Positions 30,284-39,969 are shown, counted from the first letter of the stretch. The stretch: DNA of 64,000 nt from Sulfurimicrobium sp963741495 (GCA_963741495.1 CAVUID010000013.1:1-64000); one strand, 5' to 3'. Numbers and translations: made by a program. Notes: generated by a model from the letters alone, not told the origin.

Positions 30284-32566
30284 ATGACCGTGGCTGAAGT
30301 GGAAGAGAAGACAGAGTACGAACACCCCCTGATGAAGGTGTACCGCGAGCAGCTCAATTGCGGCTTCCCGCAGGTTCGGGATGTCTTCGATGACTGCATG
30401 ACGGAAGCCCTGTCCATCCTGTCGAAGGATGGCGTCAGCGCCTACCTCGAGACCGCCGGCTTTTTATGCCGGATGGGGCGCGGCGTCGATCCGGTGCTGG
30501 CCTTCCTCGAAGAATGGCCGTCCACCGCCAAACGACTGGGTGAACCGGCCCTGCCATTGGTGATGGATTTCATCCACAAGATGAACAAATCGCCTAATGG
30601 AAAAGCCATTGTGCCGTTCCTGCAGTCGATGGCGGCGCTTGCCCGGCGCCTGCCTTCCCGGGAGCAGGTGCAGGACTATATGGATCTGGCGCTGGATTTC
30701 ATGGACCGCACCACCGGATCGATTCATGGCATCCATACCACTTTCCCCAGCCCCGGCCTGCCCAATTTCTTTGCCCAGACACCCTACCTGCTCAGCCAGA
30801 TTTCCCTGCAGGGGCTGAAAAACTGGGTGGAGTATGGTATCCGCAATTACGGCGACCACCCGGAACGCCAGATCGACTACTTCAGCCTGCAATCCGCTGA
30901 CAGCAAAGCCGTCATGCAGCGCGAACGGCACGGCACCCTGCTGGTAGACAATGAGCGCAAGCTCGATCTCTACCTGCGCGGGCTGTGGGAACATCAGGAA
31001 TATCTGGTGCCCTATTCCCTGGGTTTCGACGAACTGCGCAAACCCGTCCCCTACTATGACAAGCTCGGCATACGCCTGCCGGATGTGCATGACGATTTCA
31101 ACGGCATTTCTGGAATTGACCGCTACCGCGCCACGCTGGCCCATGTCATGGGGCACAAGCGCTGGACCACTGCGATTTTTGCTGACAATTTCAGTCCATT
31201 CCAGCGCATGGCAGTCGAGTTTTTTGAAGATGCCCGTGTCGAATTCCTCGCCATTCAGTTATATCCCGGCTTGCGCCGATTGTTCATGGCACTGCACCCT
31301 AGGCCGTTCGAAAACGCCTGCGACCCCGAGACCACTTCCTGTTTGCGCCATCGCCTGGCCATGCTGTCGTATGCCCTGCTCGACCCGGCGCACGGATATC
31401 AGGATGCCCATCTCAACGACTTCGTGGCCCGCTTCCATGAAATCATGAGCAAGGGCAACGCCAGCACCGAGGAAATCGCCGACCTCGCCATCAGCTATGT
31501 TGCCAGGACCCGCCGCCAGAGCGATCAGCTCGCCAAGGTCCACTTCGAAAACACCGAGATCGGTTATCGTGACGACAACCGCCACATGTGGCGCTTCCAC
31601 GAGCAAAGCGACGATGAAGAGATGTTCGATGATCATCGCAAAATCGAGCTGGAGGAAGAAGAGCACAAGGGTCTGCCGCCGCGTCACTACCCGGAATGGG
31701 ACTATCTCAGCCAGACCTTCCGCCCGGACTGGGTGAGCGTATACGAAGCATTACACCCCAAGGGCAAGGCCAGCGACATCGACAAACTACTGGCCAAGCA
31801 CGATGCCCTGGCCAAGCGCCTGAAGCGCATGCTGGACCTGCTCAAGCCGCAGGAAAAAATGCGCATCCGCTATCAGGAGGAAGGCAGCGAACTCGATCTG
31901 GACATCGCACTGCGCTCCCTGATCGATTTCAAGAGCGGCGCAAGCCCCGACCCGCGCATCAACATGAGCCACAAGACCAGCGGGCGAGATATTGCCGTGA
32001 TGCTGCTGCTGGATTTGTCCGAATCCCTGAATGAAAAAGTCGCGGGTTCCGACCAGACCATTCTCGAACTTTCACAGGAAGCGGTTTCGCTTCTGGCCTG
32101 GGCGGTGGATAAGCTGGGCGACCCCTTCGCCATTGGCGGATTCCATTCCAACACTCGCCACGACGTGCGTTACATGCACATCAAGGGCTACAGCGAACAC
32201 TGGAACGACGATGTGAAGTCACGCCTGGCCGCGATGGATGCTGCCTTCTCCACTCGCATGGGCGCCGCCATGCGCCATGCCGCCCACTATCTGGAAGCCC
32301 AGAAGGCCGACAAAAAACTGATGCTCATCCTTACCGACGGGCAACCCTCCGACGTGGACACCAAGGACGAGCGCGTACTGATCGAGGATTCGCGCCAGGC
32401 CGTGAAGGAGCTGGACCAGAAAGGCATTTACACTTACTGCATCAATCTCGACCCCAAGGCAGATGAATATGTCAGTGATATTTTCGGCAAACAGTACACC
32501 GTGGTGGACAACATCCAGCGCCTGCCGGAGCGATTGCCTGAATTATTCATGGCATTAACCAAGTAG
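30284..32566 (+). CDS. cbbO: CbbO, von Willebrand A-domain activase subunit
   Basis: About 760 residues. A long helical N-terminal region leads to a C-terminal VWA domain with the MIDAS motif DLSES (MLLLDLSESLNEK, around residue 580) and LTDGQPSDVD. CbbO links the CbbQ hexamer to RuBisCO. ATG 30284 is preceded by TGAGGG at the end of cbbQ. It closes the cbbM-cbbQ-cbbO cluster. Confidence 0.94.
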   Translation: MTVAEVEEKTEYEHPLMKVYREQLNCGFPQVRDVFDDCMTEALSILSKDGVSAYLETAGFLCRMGRGVDPVLAFLEEWPSTAKRLGEPALPLVMDFIHKMNKSPNGKAIVPFLQSMAALARRLPSREQVQDYMDLALDFMDRTTGSIHGIHTTFPSPGLPNFFAQTPYLLSQISLQGLKNWVEYGIRNYGDHPERQIDYFSLQSADSKAVMQRERHGTLLVDNERKLDLYLRGLWEHQEYLVPYSLGFDELRKPVPYYDKLGIRLPDVHDDFNGISGIDRYRATLAHVMGHKRWTTAIFADNFSPFQRMAVEFFEDARVEFLAIQLYPGLRRLFMALHPRPFENACDPETTSCLRHRLAMLSYALLDPAHGYQDAHLNDFVARFHEIMSKGNASTEEIADLAISYVARTRRQSDQLAKVHFENTEIGYRDDNRHMWRFHEQSDDEEMFDDHRKIELEEEEHKGLPPRHYPEWDYLSQTFRPDWVSVYEALHPKGKASDIDKLLAKHDALAKRLKRMLDLLKPQEKMRIRYQEEGSELDLDIALRSLIDFKSGASPDPRINMSHKTSGRDIAVMLLLDLSESLNEKVAGSDQTILELSQEAVSLLAWAVDKLGDPFAIGGFHSNTRHDVRYMHIKGYSEHWNDDVKSRLAAMDAAFSTRMGAAMRHAAHYLEAQKADKKLMLILTDGQPSDVDTKDERVLIEDSRQAVKELDQKGIYTYCINLDPKADEYVSDIFGKQYTVVDNIQRLPERLPELFMALTK

Positions 32567-32571
32567 GCGTT

Positions 32572-33021
32572 ATGATTTTCGACACTCTTGCCAATTCTGG
32601 CCGCTACACCGCCCTGCACCCGCTGTTCCCGCGCGCCTTTGAATTCCTGCGCAGTACCGATCTGCAAAACTTGACGCCGGGGCGCTACCCTATCGATGGT
32701 GAACACCTCATCGCAATTGTGGAAGCGGCTGCCGGGCGCAGCCGTAATCGGGCAAAGCTGGAGTGCCACCGCAAATACATCGATATCCAGCTGGTGCTGG
32801 AAGGTACGGACGAGATGGGATGGAAGCCGTTATTGGACTGCCACAAACCGCTCGCTGATTACAGTACCGAGAAGGACATCCAGTTCTTTAGCGACGCACC
32901 GGCAAGCTGGATCGCCACGCCGCCCGGGGCTTTTTGCATATTTTTCCCGGAAGATGCCCATGCACCGCTGGTCAGTGAAGGCAATATCCGCAAAGTGATT
33001 CTCAAGATTGCCGCAGCATGA
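32572..33021 (+). CDS. YhcH/YjgK/YiaL-family protein
   Basis: A 149-residue cupin-fold protein of the YhcH/YjgK/YiaL family, with ECHRKYIDIQLVLEGTDEMGW and PGAFCIFFPEDAHAPL, including the usual histidines. Members are tied to sugar (often sialic acid or anomer) metabolism; the role here is not clear. It starts six bases after cbbO, so it may be on the same transcript. Confidence 0.85.
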   Translation: MIFDTLANSGRYTALHPLFPRAFEFLRSTDLQNLTPGRYPIDGEHLIAIVEAAAGRSRNRAKLECHRKYIDIQLVLEGTDEMGWKPLLDCHKPLADYSTEKDIQFFSDAPASWIATPPGAFCIFFPEDAHAPLVSEGNIRKVILKIAAA

Positions 33022-33052
33022 TGTAGCGAAACACCTTGCCGCTAACCATCTC

Positions 33053-33763
33053 GTGTCGACCCCCGCCCTTCTGTCAGATATCCAGACCCGGATGCGCAGT
33101 CTTGCCAGCCCTGAAACTGCTCGCATCCTGCAAGGATTTTTCAAGACCGGGCCAGGGCAGTATGGTGAAGGCGATGTATTTCTCGGCATCAGAGTGCCGA
33201 CGATTCGTTCCATAGCCAAGGAATTCCCGGATGCCGGACTCGATACTGCCGTTGACCTGCTCCACTCCCGCTTTCATGAAGAGCGTCTGCTGGCGCTGCT
33301 TTTCCTGATGAGCCAATTCGCTGCCGGAAATGCCCATGCGCGCCAGAGCGCTTATCAAGCCTATCTGGAAAACACCCAATGGATCAACAATTGGGACCTG
33401 GTGGATATTTCCGCACCGCACGTGCCTGGCGCTTATCTGGCCGAACAGTCCCGTGCGCCGCTGTATCGACTGATACGCTCACCCTCCCTGTGGGAGCGGC
33501 GCATCGCCATGGTCGCAACATTTCATTTCATCCGGCGCAACGACTTCGATGATGCCCTGTTGCTTGCCGAGCACCTTCTGAATGACCCTGAAGACCTGAT
33601 GCACAAGGCCGGCGGCTGGATGCTGAGAGAAGTGGGCAAACGCGACCAGAAGCGGCTGGAACAATTTCTGAATCAGCATGGCCAGTTCATGCCACGTACC
33701 ATGCTGCGCTACGCCATCGAACGTTTTCCAGAGGCATTGCGGCAAAGTTATCTCAGAAGATAA
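33053..33763 (+). CDS. DNA alkylation repair (AlkD-like) protein
   Basis: About 236 residues of HEAT-like repeats: FFKTGPGQYGEGDVFLGIRVPTIR at the start, and NWDLVDISAPHVPG and LLHKAGGWMLREVGKR-like segments later, matching the AlkD/AlkC glycosylase family. The GTG at 33053 is preferred; an in-frame TTG at 33008 would overlap the previous gene. AlkD excises N3- and N7-alkylated bases. Substrate is inferred from family. Confidence 0.85.
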   Translation: MSTPALLSDIQTRMRSLASPETARILQGFFKTGPGQYGEGDVFLGIRVPTIRSIAKEFPDAGLDTAVDLLHSRFHEERLLALLFLMSQFAAGNAHARQSAYQAYLENTQWINNWDLVDISAPHVPGAYLAEQSRAPLYRLIRSPSLWERRIAMVATFHFIRRNDFDDALLLAEHLLNDPEDLMHKAGGWMLREVGKRDQKRLEQFLNQHGQFMPRTMLRYAIERFPEALRQSYLRR

Positions 33764-33832
33764 GCGGCGTTTCAGGCCACCTCAATCCGGGGTAAAATCC
33801 GGAATCTTTTTTTACATTTTTTAGGAATTGCC

Positions 33833-34714
33833 ATGACCGAAGCTCTTTTCCAATCCGACATCAAGAGCCTCAAGCTGCTTAATCGCGGCAAGGTACGTGA
33901 CATCTACGAAGTGGATGGCGAAAAGCTTCTGATCGTCACCACAGACCGTCTGTCTGCCTTCGACGTTGTGCTCCCCACACCCATTCCTGGCAAGGGGCAG
34001 GTTCTGACCTCCGTTTCCAATTTCTGGTTTGAAAAGCTCAAACACATTGTCCCCAACCAGCTCACGGGCGTGGCGCCGGAATCCGTAGTCGCCGATGACG
34101 AAAAAAATCAGGTCGCGGGTCGCGCCCTGGTAGTCAAAAGGCTGAAGCCCCTGCCGATCGAGGCCATCGTGCGCGGCTATCTGGTCGGCTCCGGCTGGAA
34201 GGAATACCAGAAGAATCAAAGCGTATGCAGCATTCCCCTGCCAGCCGGTCTGCGCGAAGCAGATAAGCTGCCGCAACCGCTTTTCACGCCATCCACCAAA
34301 GCCGAAGTCGGCGCCCACGATGAAAATATCAGCTTCGCCAAGGCCGAAGAACTGCTCGGCAAGGAACTCGCGGCCAAAGTGCAGGAAGTTGCCATTGCAC
34401 TGTACCGGGAGGCCGCTGAATACGCGGCAACCAAAGGCATCATCATCGCCGACACCAAATTCGAATTCGGGCTGGATGATGCCGGCACGCTCTATATCAT
34501 TGATGAAGCGCTGACCCCGGATTCTTCCCGTTTCTGGCCTGCAGACCAATACCAGCCCGGCGCCAACCCGCCCAGCTTCGACAAACAATATGTCCGTGAC
34601 TGGCTCGAATCCATCGGCTGGAACAAAAAACCCCCGGCCCCCGAACTGCCCGCTGATGTCGCGGCCAGAACGGGAGAAAAATACCGCGAAGCGCTGGACC
34701 GCCTGACCAAATAA
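33833..34714 (+). CDS. purC: SAICAR synthetase
   Basis: A 293-residue synthetase of the yeast-like longer type. Motifs: NRGKVRDIYEVDGEKLLIVTTDRLSAFD, then VVKRLKPLPIEAIVRGYLVGSGWKEY, and LYIIDEALTPDSSRFW. It catalyses the aspartate ligation step of purine synthesis. purE follows 16 bases later and acts immediately before it in the pathway. Confidence 0.96.
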   Translation: MTEALFQSDIKSLKLLNRGKVRDIYEVDGEKLLIVTTDRLSAFDVVLPTPIPGKGQVLTSVSNFWFEKLKHIVPNQLTGVAPESVVADDEKNQVAGRALVVKRLKPLPIEAIVRGYLVGSGWKEYQKNQSVCSIPLPAGLREADKLPQPLFTPSTKAEVGAHDENISFAKAEELLGKELAAKVQEVAIALYREAAEYAATKGIIIADTKFEFGLDDAGTLYIIDEALTPDSSRFWPADQYQPGANPPSFDKQYVRDWLESIGWNKKPPAPELPADVAARTGEKYREALDRLTK

Positions 34715-34730
34715 GAGAGAGACCATCATC

Positions 34731-35366
34731 ATGGCAATCAAGAAGCCCACCACCAAATCGGCAAGCGTAAAAAATCCTGCCACCAAGAAAGGTGCCGCCA
34801 AACCCGCAACAACCTCGATTGTTGCGGCAAGAAAAGCCCCATCAACAGCCAAAACATCAGCAAAACAACCTATTCTGGTCGGCATCCTGACTGGCAGCCC
34901 CAACGACTTGCCCACGGTGGTCAAAGTACGCGACACATTGACCGAACTCGGCATTGCCAGCGAGATCATTGTGGCTTCCGCCCATCGCACGCCGGACAAG
35001 GTCATTGCTTATATCGACAGGGCACACCGGGAAGGCGTACAGGTTCTAATCGGCTGTGCAGGCATGGCGGCCCATCTGGCCGGCGTAATCGCCGGCCACA
35101 CGCGCCTGCCGGTTATCGGCTTGCCGCTTTCTGGCGGCATCGTATCTGGACTGGATGCGCTGCTTTCGACAGTGCAGATGCCGCCCGGCGTACCTGTCGC
35201 CACCGTAGCAGTAGACGGCAGCAAAAACGCCGCCATGCTCGCCGCACGCATCCTGGCACTGAAGTTTCCGGCCATCAATGAGGCGCTGGAGAAAGCGGCA
35301 CTGAAAGAACGTGCCCGCTATGAACAAACCGCAGATGAGGCGTTGGCGAAATTGGTGCGCAGCTGA
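34731..35366 (+). CDS. purE: PurE, carboxyaminoimidazole ribonucleotide mutase with Lys/Ala-rich N-terminal tail
   Basis: 211 residues. The catalytic domain starts near residue 47 (PILVGILTGSPNDLP) and contains the signature SAHRTPDKV, GMAAHLAGVIAGHT, LPVIGLPLSGG and VDGSKNAAMLA. It interconverts N5-CAIR and CAIR. The first 45 residues are rich in Lys, Ala, Thr and Ser, like histone H1-type tails, and are absent from ordinary PurE (about 165 residues). The usual SDS is replaced here by PND. Start ATG 34731 has AAGAGAGAG upstream. Confidence 0.92.
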   Translation: MAIKKPTTKSASVKNPATKKGAAKPATTSIVAARKAPSTAKTSAKQPILVGILTGSPNDLPTVVKVRDTLTELGIASEIIVASAHRTPDKVIAYIDRAHREGVQVLIGCAGMAAHLAGVIAGHTRLPVIGLPLSGGIVSGLDALLSTVQMPPGVPVATVAVDGSKNAAMLAARILALKFPAINEALEKAALKERARYEQTADEALAKLVRS

Positions 35367-35390
35367 TCTGAGAAAAACCTGTATTAAAGT

Positions 35391-35424
35391 AAAAAGGGTT
35401 AAGCATTTCTGCTTAACCCTTTTT
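35391..35424. terminator. Bidirectional terminator between purE and tRNA-Thr
   Basis: A hairpin AAAAAGGGTTAAGC...GCTTAACCCTTTTT with a six-base loop, symmetric, so it can serve purE on the plus strand and tRNA-Thr on the minus strand. Confidence 0.93.
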
Positions 35425-35427
35425 GTT

Positions 35428-35503
35428 TGGTGCCGGATGTCGGAATCGAACTGACGACCTTCGCATTACAAGTGCGCTGCTCTGCCAACTGAGCTAATCC
35501 GGC
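35428..35503 (-). tRNA. tRNA-Thr (TGT)
   Basis: A 76-base cloverleaf with encoded CCA. The anticodon loop is CTTGTAA (TGT), the T-arm is AGTTCGATTCC, and the D-arm is AGCTCAGTTGG. It is a single gene, just downstream of a shared terminator. Confidence 0.97.
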
Positions 35504-35561
35504 GCTGGGGGTGGATTATAAGGGAGCTTGGCCTGCCGAGCAAACCCAATGAATCTTTTTT

Positions 35562-35978
35562 TTATTTAACAACCTTAAGCGAGGGCTTTCCGCGCTTTGG
35601 CGCCGGGTTCTCCGGTTGGGGTTCTTCCGCGACCTCGGGCTGCTCATTGTCCGGAAGTACCTCATCACGCCCAAAAAAGAGTCCCTGGCCATTTTCCTTG
35701 GCATATATGCCGATGACCGCACTGATTGGGACAGAAATCTCTCTTGCCACTCCGCCGAAACGCCCAGAGAACCCTACCCATTCGTTGTCAATGAGGAGGT
35801 TAGGCGTGGCACTTGCACTGATGTTAAGCACGATTTCGCCTTCCTTGACGAACTCCATTGGCACACGACAGTTTTTGTCGACGGCAACGGCCAGATAAGG
35901 CGTCAAGGCACTGTCCGAACACCATTCATAAATGGCCCGGATGAGGTAGGGCTTAGTCGATATTTCCTGCTCAGCCAT
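35562..35978 (-). CDS. sspB: SspB, ClpXP specificity-enhancing factor
   Basis: 138 residues. The folded N-terminal domain (KPYLIRAIYEWCSDSALTPYL, VPMEFVKEGEIVLNISASA) binds ssrA tags. A long acidic linker then leads to the basic ClpX-docking tail RGKPSLKVVK. It tethers tagged proteins to ClpXP. It follows sspA at a four-base gap. Confidence 0.95.
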   Translation of the reverse strand: MAEQEISTKPYLIRAIYEWCSDSALTPYLAVAVDKNCRVPMEFVKEGEIVLNISASATPNLLIDNEWVGFSGRFGGVAREISVPISAVIGIYAKENGQGLFFGRDEVLPDNEQPEVAEEPQPENPAPKRGKPSLKVVK

Positions 35979-35982
35979 GGCT

Positions 35983-36582
35983 TTACTTGCGCATGGCCTT
36001 TTCGGATGGCGTCATTGCTTCGATGTACGCAGGGCGCGAAAATATTCGTTCCGCGTATTTCAGCAAAGGTGCCGCCTGCTTTGGCAACTCGATGCCATAA
36101 AACTCAAGGCGCCACAGCAAGGGCGCAATTGCAACGTCCAGCATGGAGAAATCTTCACCCAGCATATATTTCTGTTTGGCAAATATCGGCGCCAATTGGG
36201 TCAGGTTGTCGCGAATCGTGGCGCGTGCCTTTTCTGCGACCTTGGGTGTGCCGTTCACGACGGCGCCCAGGTGGGCAAACAGTTCCTGCTCAAAACGGTA
36301 CAGAAACAGGCGAGCACGGGCGCGCATTACTGGATCGGCCGGCATCAGTTGCGGGTGAGGAAAGCGCTCATCAATGTATTCGTTAATGATATTCGATTCA
36401 TGCAGAATCAGATCGCGCTCAACCAGAACCGGCACCTGGTTATAGGGATTCATGACTGCCAGATCTTCTGGCATGTTTTGCAGGTCAACGTCAATGATCT
36501 GGAAATCCATGCCTTTCTCGAACAGCACAATACGGCAACGCTGACTGAAAGGGCAGGTGGTTCCTGAGTAGAGGGTCATCAT
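35983..36582 (-). CDS. sspA: SspA, stringent starvation protein A (glutathione-S-transferase fold)
   Basis: 199 residues. The GST-like N-terminus is TLYSGTTCPFSQRCRIVLFEKGMDF, then NPYNQVPVLVERDLILHESNIINEYIDERFP. SspA binds RNA polymerase and acts in stress adaptation. It precedes sspB and follows petC, the common betaproteobacterial order. Confidence 0.94.
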   Translation of the reverse strand: MMTLYSGTTCPFSQRCRIVLFEKGMDFQIIDVDLQNMPEDLAVMNPYNQVPVLVERDLILHESNIINEYIDERFPHPQLMPADPVMRARARLFLYRFEQELFAHLGAVVNGTPKVAEKARATIRDNLTQLAPIFAKQKYMLGEDFSMLDVAIAPLLWRLEFYGIELPKQAAPLLKYAERIFSRPAYIEAMTPSEKAMRK

Positions 36583-36692
36583 GGGTTTATGCTACCTCTG
36601 GAGAATTAATTAATTTCTGGCTTTAAAAGACACGGCGCCGGAGCGCTTTTCAGGGCACACCGGCGCACACGTTTCATGCTTTTCTGGAATTA

Positions 36693-37412
36693 TTAGTGAA
36701 TATCTTTCCAGAATTCCTTTTTCAGGTAGTAGGCGACAACAAAGAATATACCGAGGAACAATAGCACGATTACACCCAGACGCATGCGCGTCTGCTGTGC
36801 GGGTTCACCCATGTATACCAGGTAATTGACCAGGTCAGCCACGGTCGCATCATATTCCGGGGTAGTCATGGTGCCGGCCTTGGCCATGACCAGATGACTG
36901 GTTTCATGCTCGCCCTGTTTTTCCACATGCATTACCTGCTCACCCTGCATGCTATAAAGCACATGTGGCATGCCGACCTTATCGAACACCGTGTTATTCC
37001 AGCCAGTCGGGCGGGTATCATCACGGTAGAAGCCACGCAGATAGGTATAGAGCCAGTCAGCGCCACGCGAGCGAGCAATCACAGTCAAATCTGGCGGGGT
37101 GGCGCCAAAAAACTCTTTTGCGTCTTTCTTGGTCATCGCCACATCCATGGTCTCCCCTACTTTCTCAGCAGCAAAAAGCAGGTTTTCCTTGATCTGGTCA
37201 TCGGTCAGGCCGATATCCTGCATGCGGTTGTAACGCATGTAGGAAGCACTATGGCAGTTGAGACAGTAGTTGACGAAAGTCTTCGCTCCGCGCTGCAGCG
37301 AAGCCTTGTCGTTCAGGTCATACGGCGCCTTGTCGAGATGCACGCCGCTGCTTGCCATAGCCACCGCAGGCGCTGCCAGCGCCAGCAGCAACAGTTTCTT
37401 GATCATATTCAT
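36693..37412 (-). CDS. petC: Cytochrome c1 of the bc1 complex
   Basis: About 239 residues. A signal peptide (MIKKLLLLALAAPAVAMAS) is followed by the heme motif CLNCH (NYCLNCHSASYMRYN), the Met ligand in VGMPHVL, and a C-terminal membrane anchor (LGVIVLLFLGIFFVVAYYL). It accepts electrons from the Rieske protein. ATG 37412 (MNMIKK) is chosen; ATG 37427 is also possible. It is the third gene of petA-petB-petC. Confidence 0.95.
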   Translation of the reverse strand: MNMIKKLLLLALAAPAVAMASSGVHLDKAPYDLNDKASLQRGAKTFVNYCLNCHSASYMRYNRMQDIGLTDDQIKENLLFAAEKVGETMDVAMTKKDAKEFFGATPPDLTVIARSRGADWLYTYLRGFYRDDTRPTGWNNTVFDKVGMPHVLYSMQGEQVMHVEKQGEHETSHLVMAKAGTMTTPEYDATVADLVNYLVYMGEPAQQTRMRLGVIVLLFLGIFFVVAYYLKKEFWKDIH

Positions 37413-37441
37413 GTTAACGAACCCCATTCTATGCGTACTCA

Positions 37442-38677
37442 TTAACCAGTCACCCGTTCAGGAACGGGCTTGGTCTTGTCAATCTTGGTATACCAAGGCA
37501 TCAGGAAGAAGAAGGCGAAGTACACCAGGCTCAGAATCTGGGAAAAGATAGTGTAGAGCGGTGTGGACGGCAGCACACCGAGTACGCCCAGGCCAATAAA
37601 GCTGAAGACGAACAGGGCCAGCGCAACCTTGTAAATCGTGCCACGATAGCGGATCGACTTGACATTGCCCCTGTCCAGCCAGGGCAGGAAGAACAGGATC
37701 ATCACCGCCACGCCCATGGCAACCACGCCAGGGAACTGGGAGCCGAACAGCGGCGGCACAGCGCGCAGGATGGCGTAGAAGGGCGTGAAGTACCAGACCG
37801 GTGCAATATGTTCCGGGGTCTTGAAGGGGTCAGCTGGAACGAAGTTGTTGTATTCCAGGAAATACCCGCCCATGTCCGGCGCAAAGAACACAATCGCCGA
37901 GAACACCATCAGGAACACCACCACGCCGACGATATCCTTCACCGAGTAATAGGGGTGGAAAGGAATGCCATCCAGCGGAATATGCGTTACCGGATCCTTG
38001 TTCTTTTTGATCTCGATACCATCCGGGTTGTTGGAGCCGACTTCATGCAGCGCGATAATGTGCGCAGCTACCAGGCCCACCAGTACCAGTGGCACGGCAA
38101 TGACGTGGAATGCGAAGAAGCGGTTCAGAGTCGCATCGCCAATCACATAGTCGCCACGAATCCACACGGAAAGATCAGGGCCAACAACGGGAATTGCGGT
38201 AAACAGATTAATAATCACCTGGGCGCCCCAGAATGACATCTGCCCCCAAGGCAACAGATAGCCCATGAATGCTTCAGCCATCAATGCCAGGTAGATCAGC
38301 ATGCCGAAGATCCAGATCAGCTCACGTGGCTTGCGATAGGAACCGTACATCAGGCCGCGCATCATGTGCAGATACACCACGACAAAGAAAGCAGAGGCGC
38401 CGGTAGAGTGCATGTAGCGGATCAACCAGCCCCAGGACACATCACGCATGATGTATTCCACCGAAGCAAAAGCCATGTTGACATCGGGCTTGTAATGCAT
38501 GGTCAGGAAAATTCCGGTTACGATCTGCAGCACCAGCACCAGCATGGCCAGAGAGCCGAAGAAATACCAGAAGTTGAAGTTTTTTGGCGCGTAATACTCG
38601 GAAAGGTGCGCTTTCCAGTTGGACGTCAGAGGGAAACGCTCGTCAATCCAGCCCACCACTTTAGTCAGACTGTTCAT
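37442..38677 (-). CDS. petB: Cytochrome b of the bc1 complex
   Basis: 411 residues with about eight membrane helices. The N-terminal domain has histidine pairs in MRGLMYGSYRKP and FAFHVIAVPLVLVGLVAAHIIALH, and the C-terminal domain has the quinol-site PEHIAPVWYF. Transmembrane hemes bL and bH carry electrons in the Q cycle. It starts four bases after petA ends and is followed by petC. Confidence 0.96.
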   Translation of the reverse strand: MNSLTKVVGWIDERFPLTSNWKAHLSEYYAPKNFNFWYFFGSLAMLVLVLQIVTGIFLTMHYKPDVNMAFASVEYIMRDVSWGWLIRYMHSTGASAFFVVVYLHMMRGLMYGSYRKPRELIWIFGMLIYLALMAEAFMGYLLPWGQMSFWGAQVIINLFTAIPVVGPDLSVWIRGDYVIGDATLNRFFAFHVIAVPLVLVGLVAAHIIALHEVGSNNPDGIEIKKNKDPVTHIPLDGIPFHPYYSVKDIVGVVVFLMVFSAIVFFAPDMGGYFLEYNNFVPADPFKTPEHIAPVWYFTPFYAILRAVPPLFGSQFPGVVAMGVAVMILFFLPWLDRGNVKSIRYRGTIYKVALALFVFSFIGLGVLGVLPSTPLYTIFSQILSLVYFAFFFLMPWYTKIDKTKPVPERVTG

Positions 38678-38681
38678 TTAT

Positions 38682-39275
38682 TTAGGCTCCCTTGCTATCG
38701 TCGCCGATCAAAAGACGGCTGTCACTCAAATACTTGTGCTTCGGAATCACCAGGTTGGTAGGTGCGGGAGCCCCGGCGAACACGCGTGCCGCCATATCGA
38801 ACCGCGAACCGTGACAGGGGCAGAAGAAACCGCCCGCCCAGTCCGGACCCAGGTCAGCGGGGCCCATTTCCGGACGATAGGTCGGTGAACATCCGAGGTG
38901 GGTACAAATGCCGACTGCCACCAGAATCTCGGGCTTGATGGAACGCGTGGCGTTCTGGCAATATTCCGGCTGCTGCGGCGCTTCTGCTTTAGGATCAACC
39001 AGCTTGGGGTCGTTCTTGCTAAGCGCATCCAGCATTGCCTTGGTGCGGTTAACGACCCACACCGGCTTGCCCTGCCACTCGACGTTCAGCATCATGCCCG
39101 GTTCGATCTTGCTGATATCCACTTCCACCGGAGCGCCGGCAGCCTTGGCGCGTTCGCTCGGCAGCATGCTCATGACGAAAGGCACTGCGGCGCCTACCGC
39201 TGCGACACCACCGACTGCTGTGGTGGCGGCGATCAGAAACCGCCGTTTACTGCGATCCACTTCTTTCTTGCTCAT
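38682..39275 (-). CDS. petA: Rieske iron-sulfur protein of bc1
   Basis: About 197 residues. A twin-arginine-like signal (RSKRRFLIAATTAVGGVAAVG) leads to the Rieske domain with cluster ligands CTHLGC and CPCHGSRFD. It oxidises quinol and passes electrons to cytochrome c1. ATG 39275 (MSKKEV) is chosen over 39293 by family start. It is the first gene of petABC. Confidence 0.95.
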   Translation of the reverse strand: MSKKEVDRSKRRFLIAATTAVGGVAAVGAAVPFVMSMLPSERAKAAGAPVEVDISKIEPGMMLNVEWQGKPVWVVNRTKAMLDALSKNDPKLVDPKAEAPQQPEYCQNATRSIKPEILVAVGICTHLGCSPTYRPEMGPADLGPDWAGGFFCPCHGSRFDMAARVFAGAPAPTNLVIPKHKYLSDSRLLIGDDSKGA

Positions 39276-39369
39276 ATCCACATCCCTGTTCAACGAGACC
39301 TAAAAATTTTCAAAGCCGTGATTGTACGAATTTCTACCAGACAATTCCATCCTTTTTAGGAAAAAATAG

Positions 39370-39969
39370 TCATTTGGTACTAGACATTACAGTTTCAGCT
39401 TCTTCCAGATCGACTTTGGCATTGATATTGCGGAACGATTGCAGATCATCAAACGGTGCTGCCGTCCGATGCAACCCGGACTGCCATTCGCCTACTCTCC
39501 GACCGCCTTGCGCCAGAAATTCCCCCAATCCAGGAAGCAAATGCTTGTAGCCGAGGCAAATTGCCGGCTGCATCTGCCCCTCAACTTCCGCCACCGCCAG
39601 TTCGGCCTTGTCGGCCAGCAACGCTACATACAAACGCTGCACCAGATCCTCGGGAAGAAACGGCGTGTCGCAGGGGACACTCACCCATAATGAATGCCTT
39701 ATCTCTGACATTGCCCGATGCAACCCGGCCAGCGGCCCTGGAAAATCAGGCATTTCATCCGGCACCACGGCATATCCCATCTTGCGATAGCGCTCCAGAT
39801 TGCGGTTTGCGCTGATCAGCACCTCGCTTACCTGGGGCGCGATGCGATCCACCACCCAACTCACCAGCGGCTTGCCTTGCAGCAACACCAGCCCCTTGTC
39901 GGCTTCGCCCATGCGCCGCCCGCGCCCGCCCGCCAGCACGATAGCCGAAATCTCTTCTGCTGCATTCAT
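39370..39969 (-). CDS. mobA: Molybdenum cofactor guanylyltransferase
   Basis: 199 residues. The nucleotidyltransferase start is AIVLAGGRGRRMGEADKGLVLLQGKPL, and VPCDTPFLPEDL follows. MobA turns Mo-molybdopterin into the guanine dinucleotide form used by SoeA-type enzymes. It is the last gene of tatD-CDF-tcdA-mobA, overlapping tcdA by four bases. Confidence 0.94.
   Translation of the reverse strand: MNAAEEISAIVLAGGRGRRMGEADKGLVLLQGKPLVSWVVDRIAPQVSEVLISANRNLERYRKMGYAVVPDEMPDFPGPLAGLHRAMSEIRHSLWVSVPCDTPFLPEDLVQRLYVALLADKAELAVAEVEGQMQPAICLGYKHLLPGLGEFLAQGGRRVGEWQSGLHRTAAPFDDLQSFRNINAKVDLEEAETVMSSTK

Noticed and set aside
33821..35005. 394-residue open frame opposite purC and purE
   Set aside because: It lies antisense to two clear enzymes and has no family likeness; it is a GC-bias shadow.
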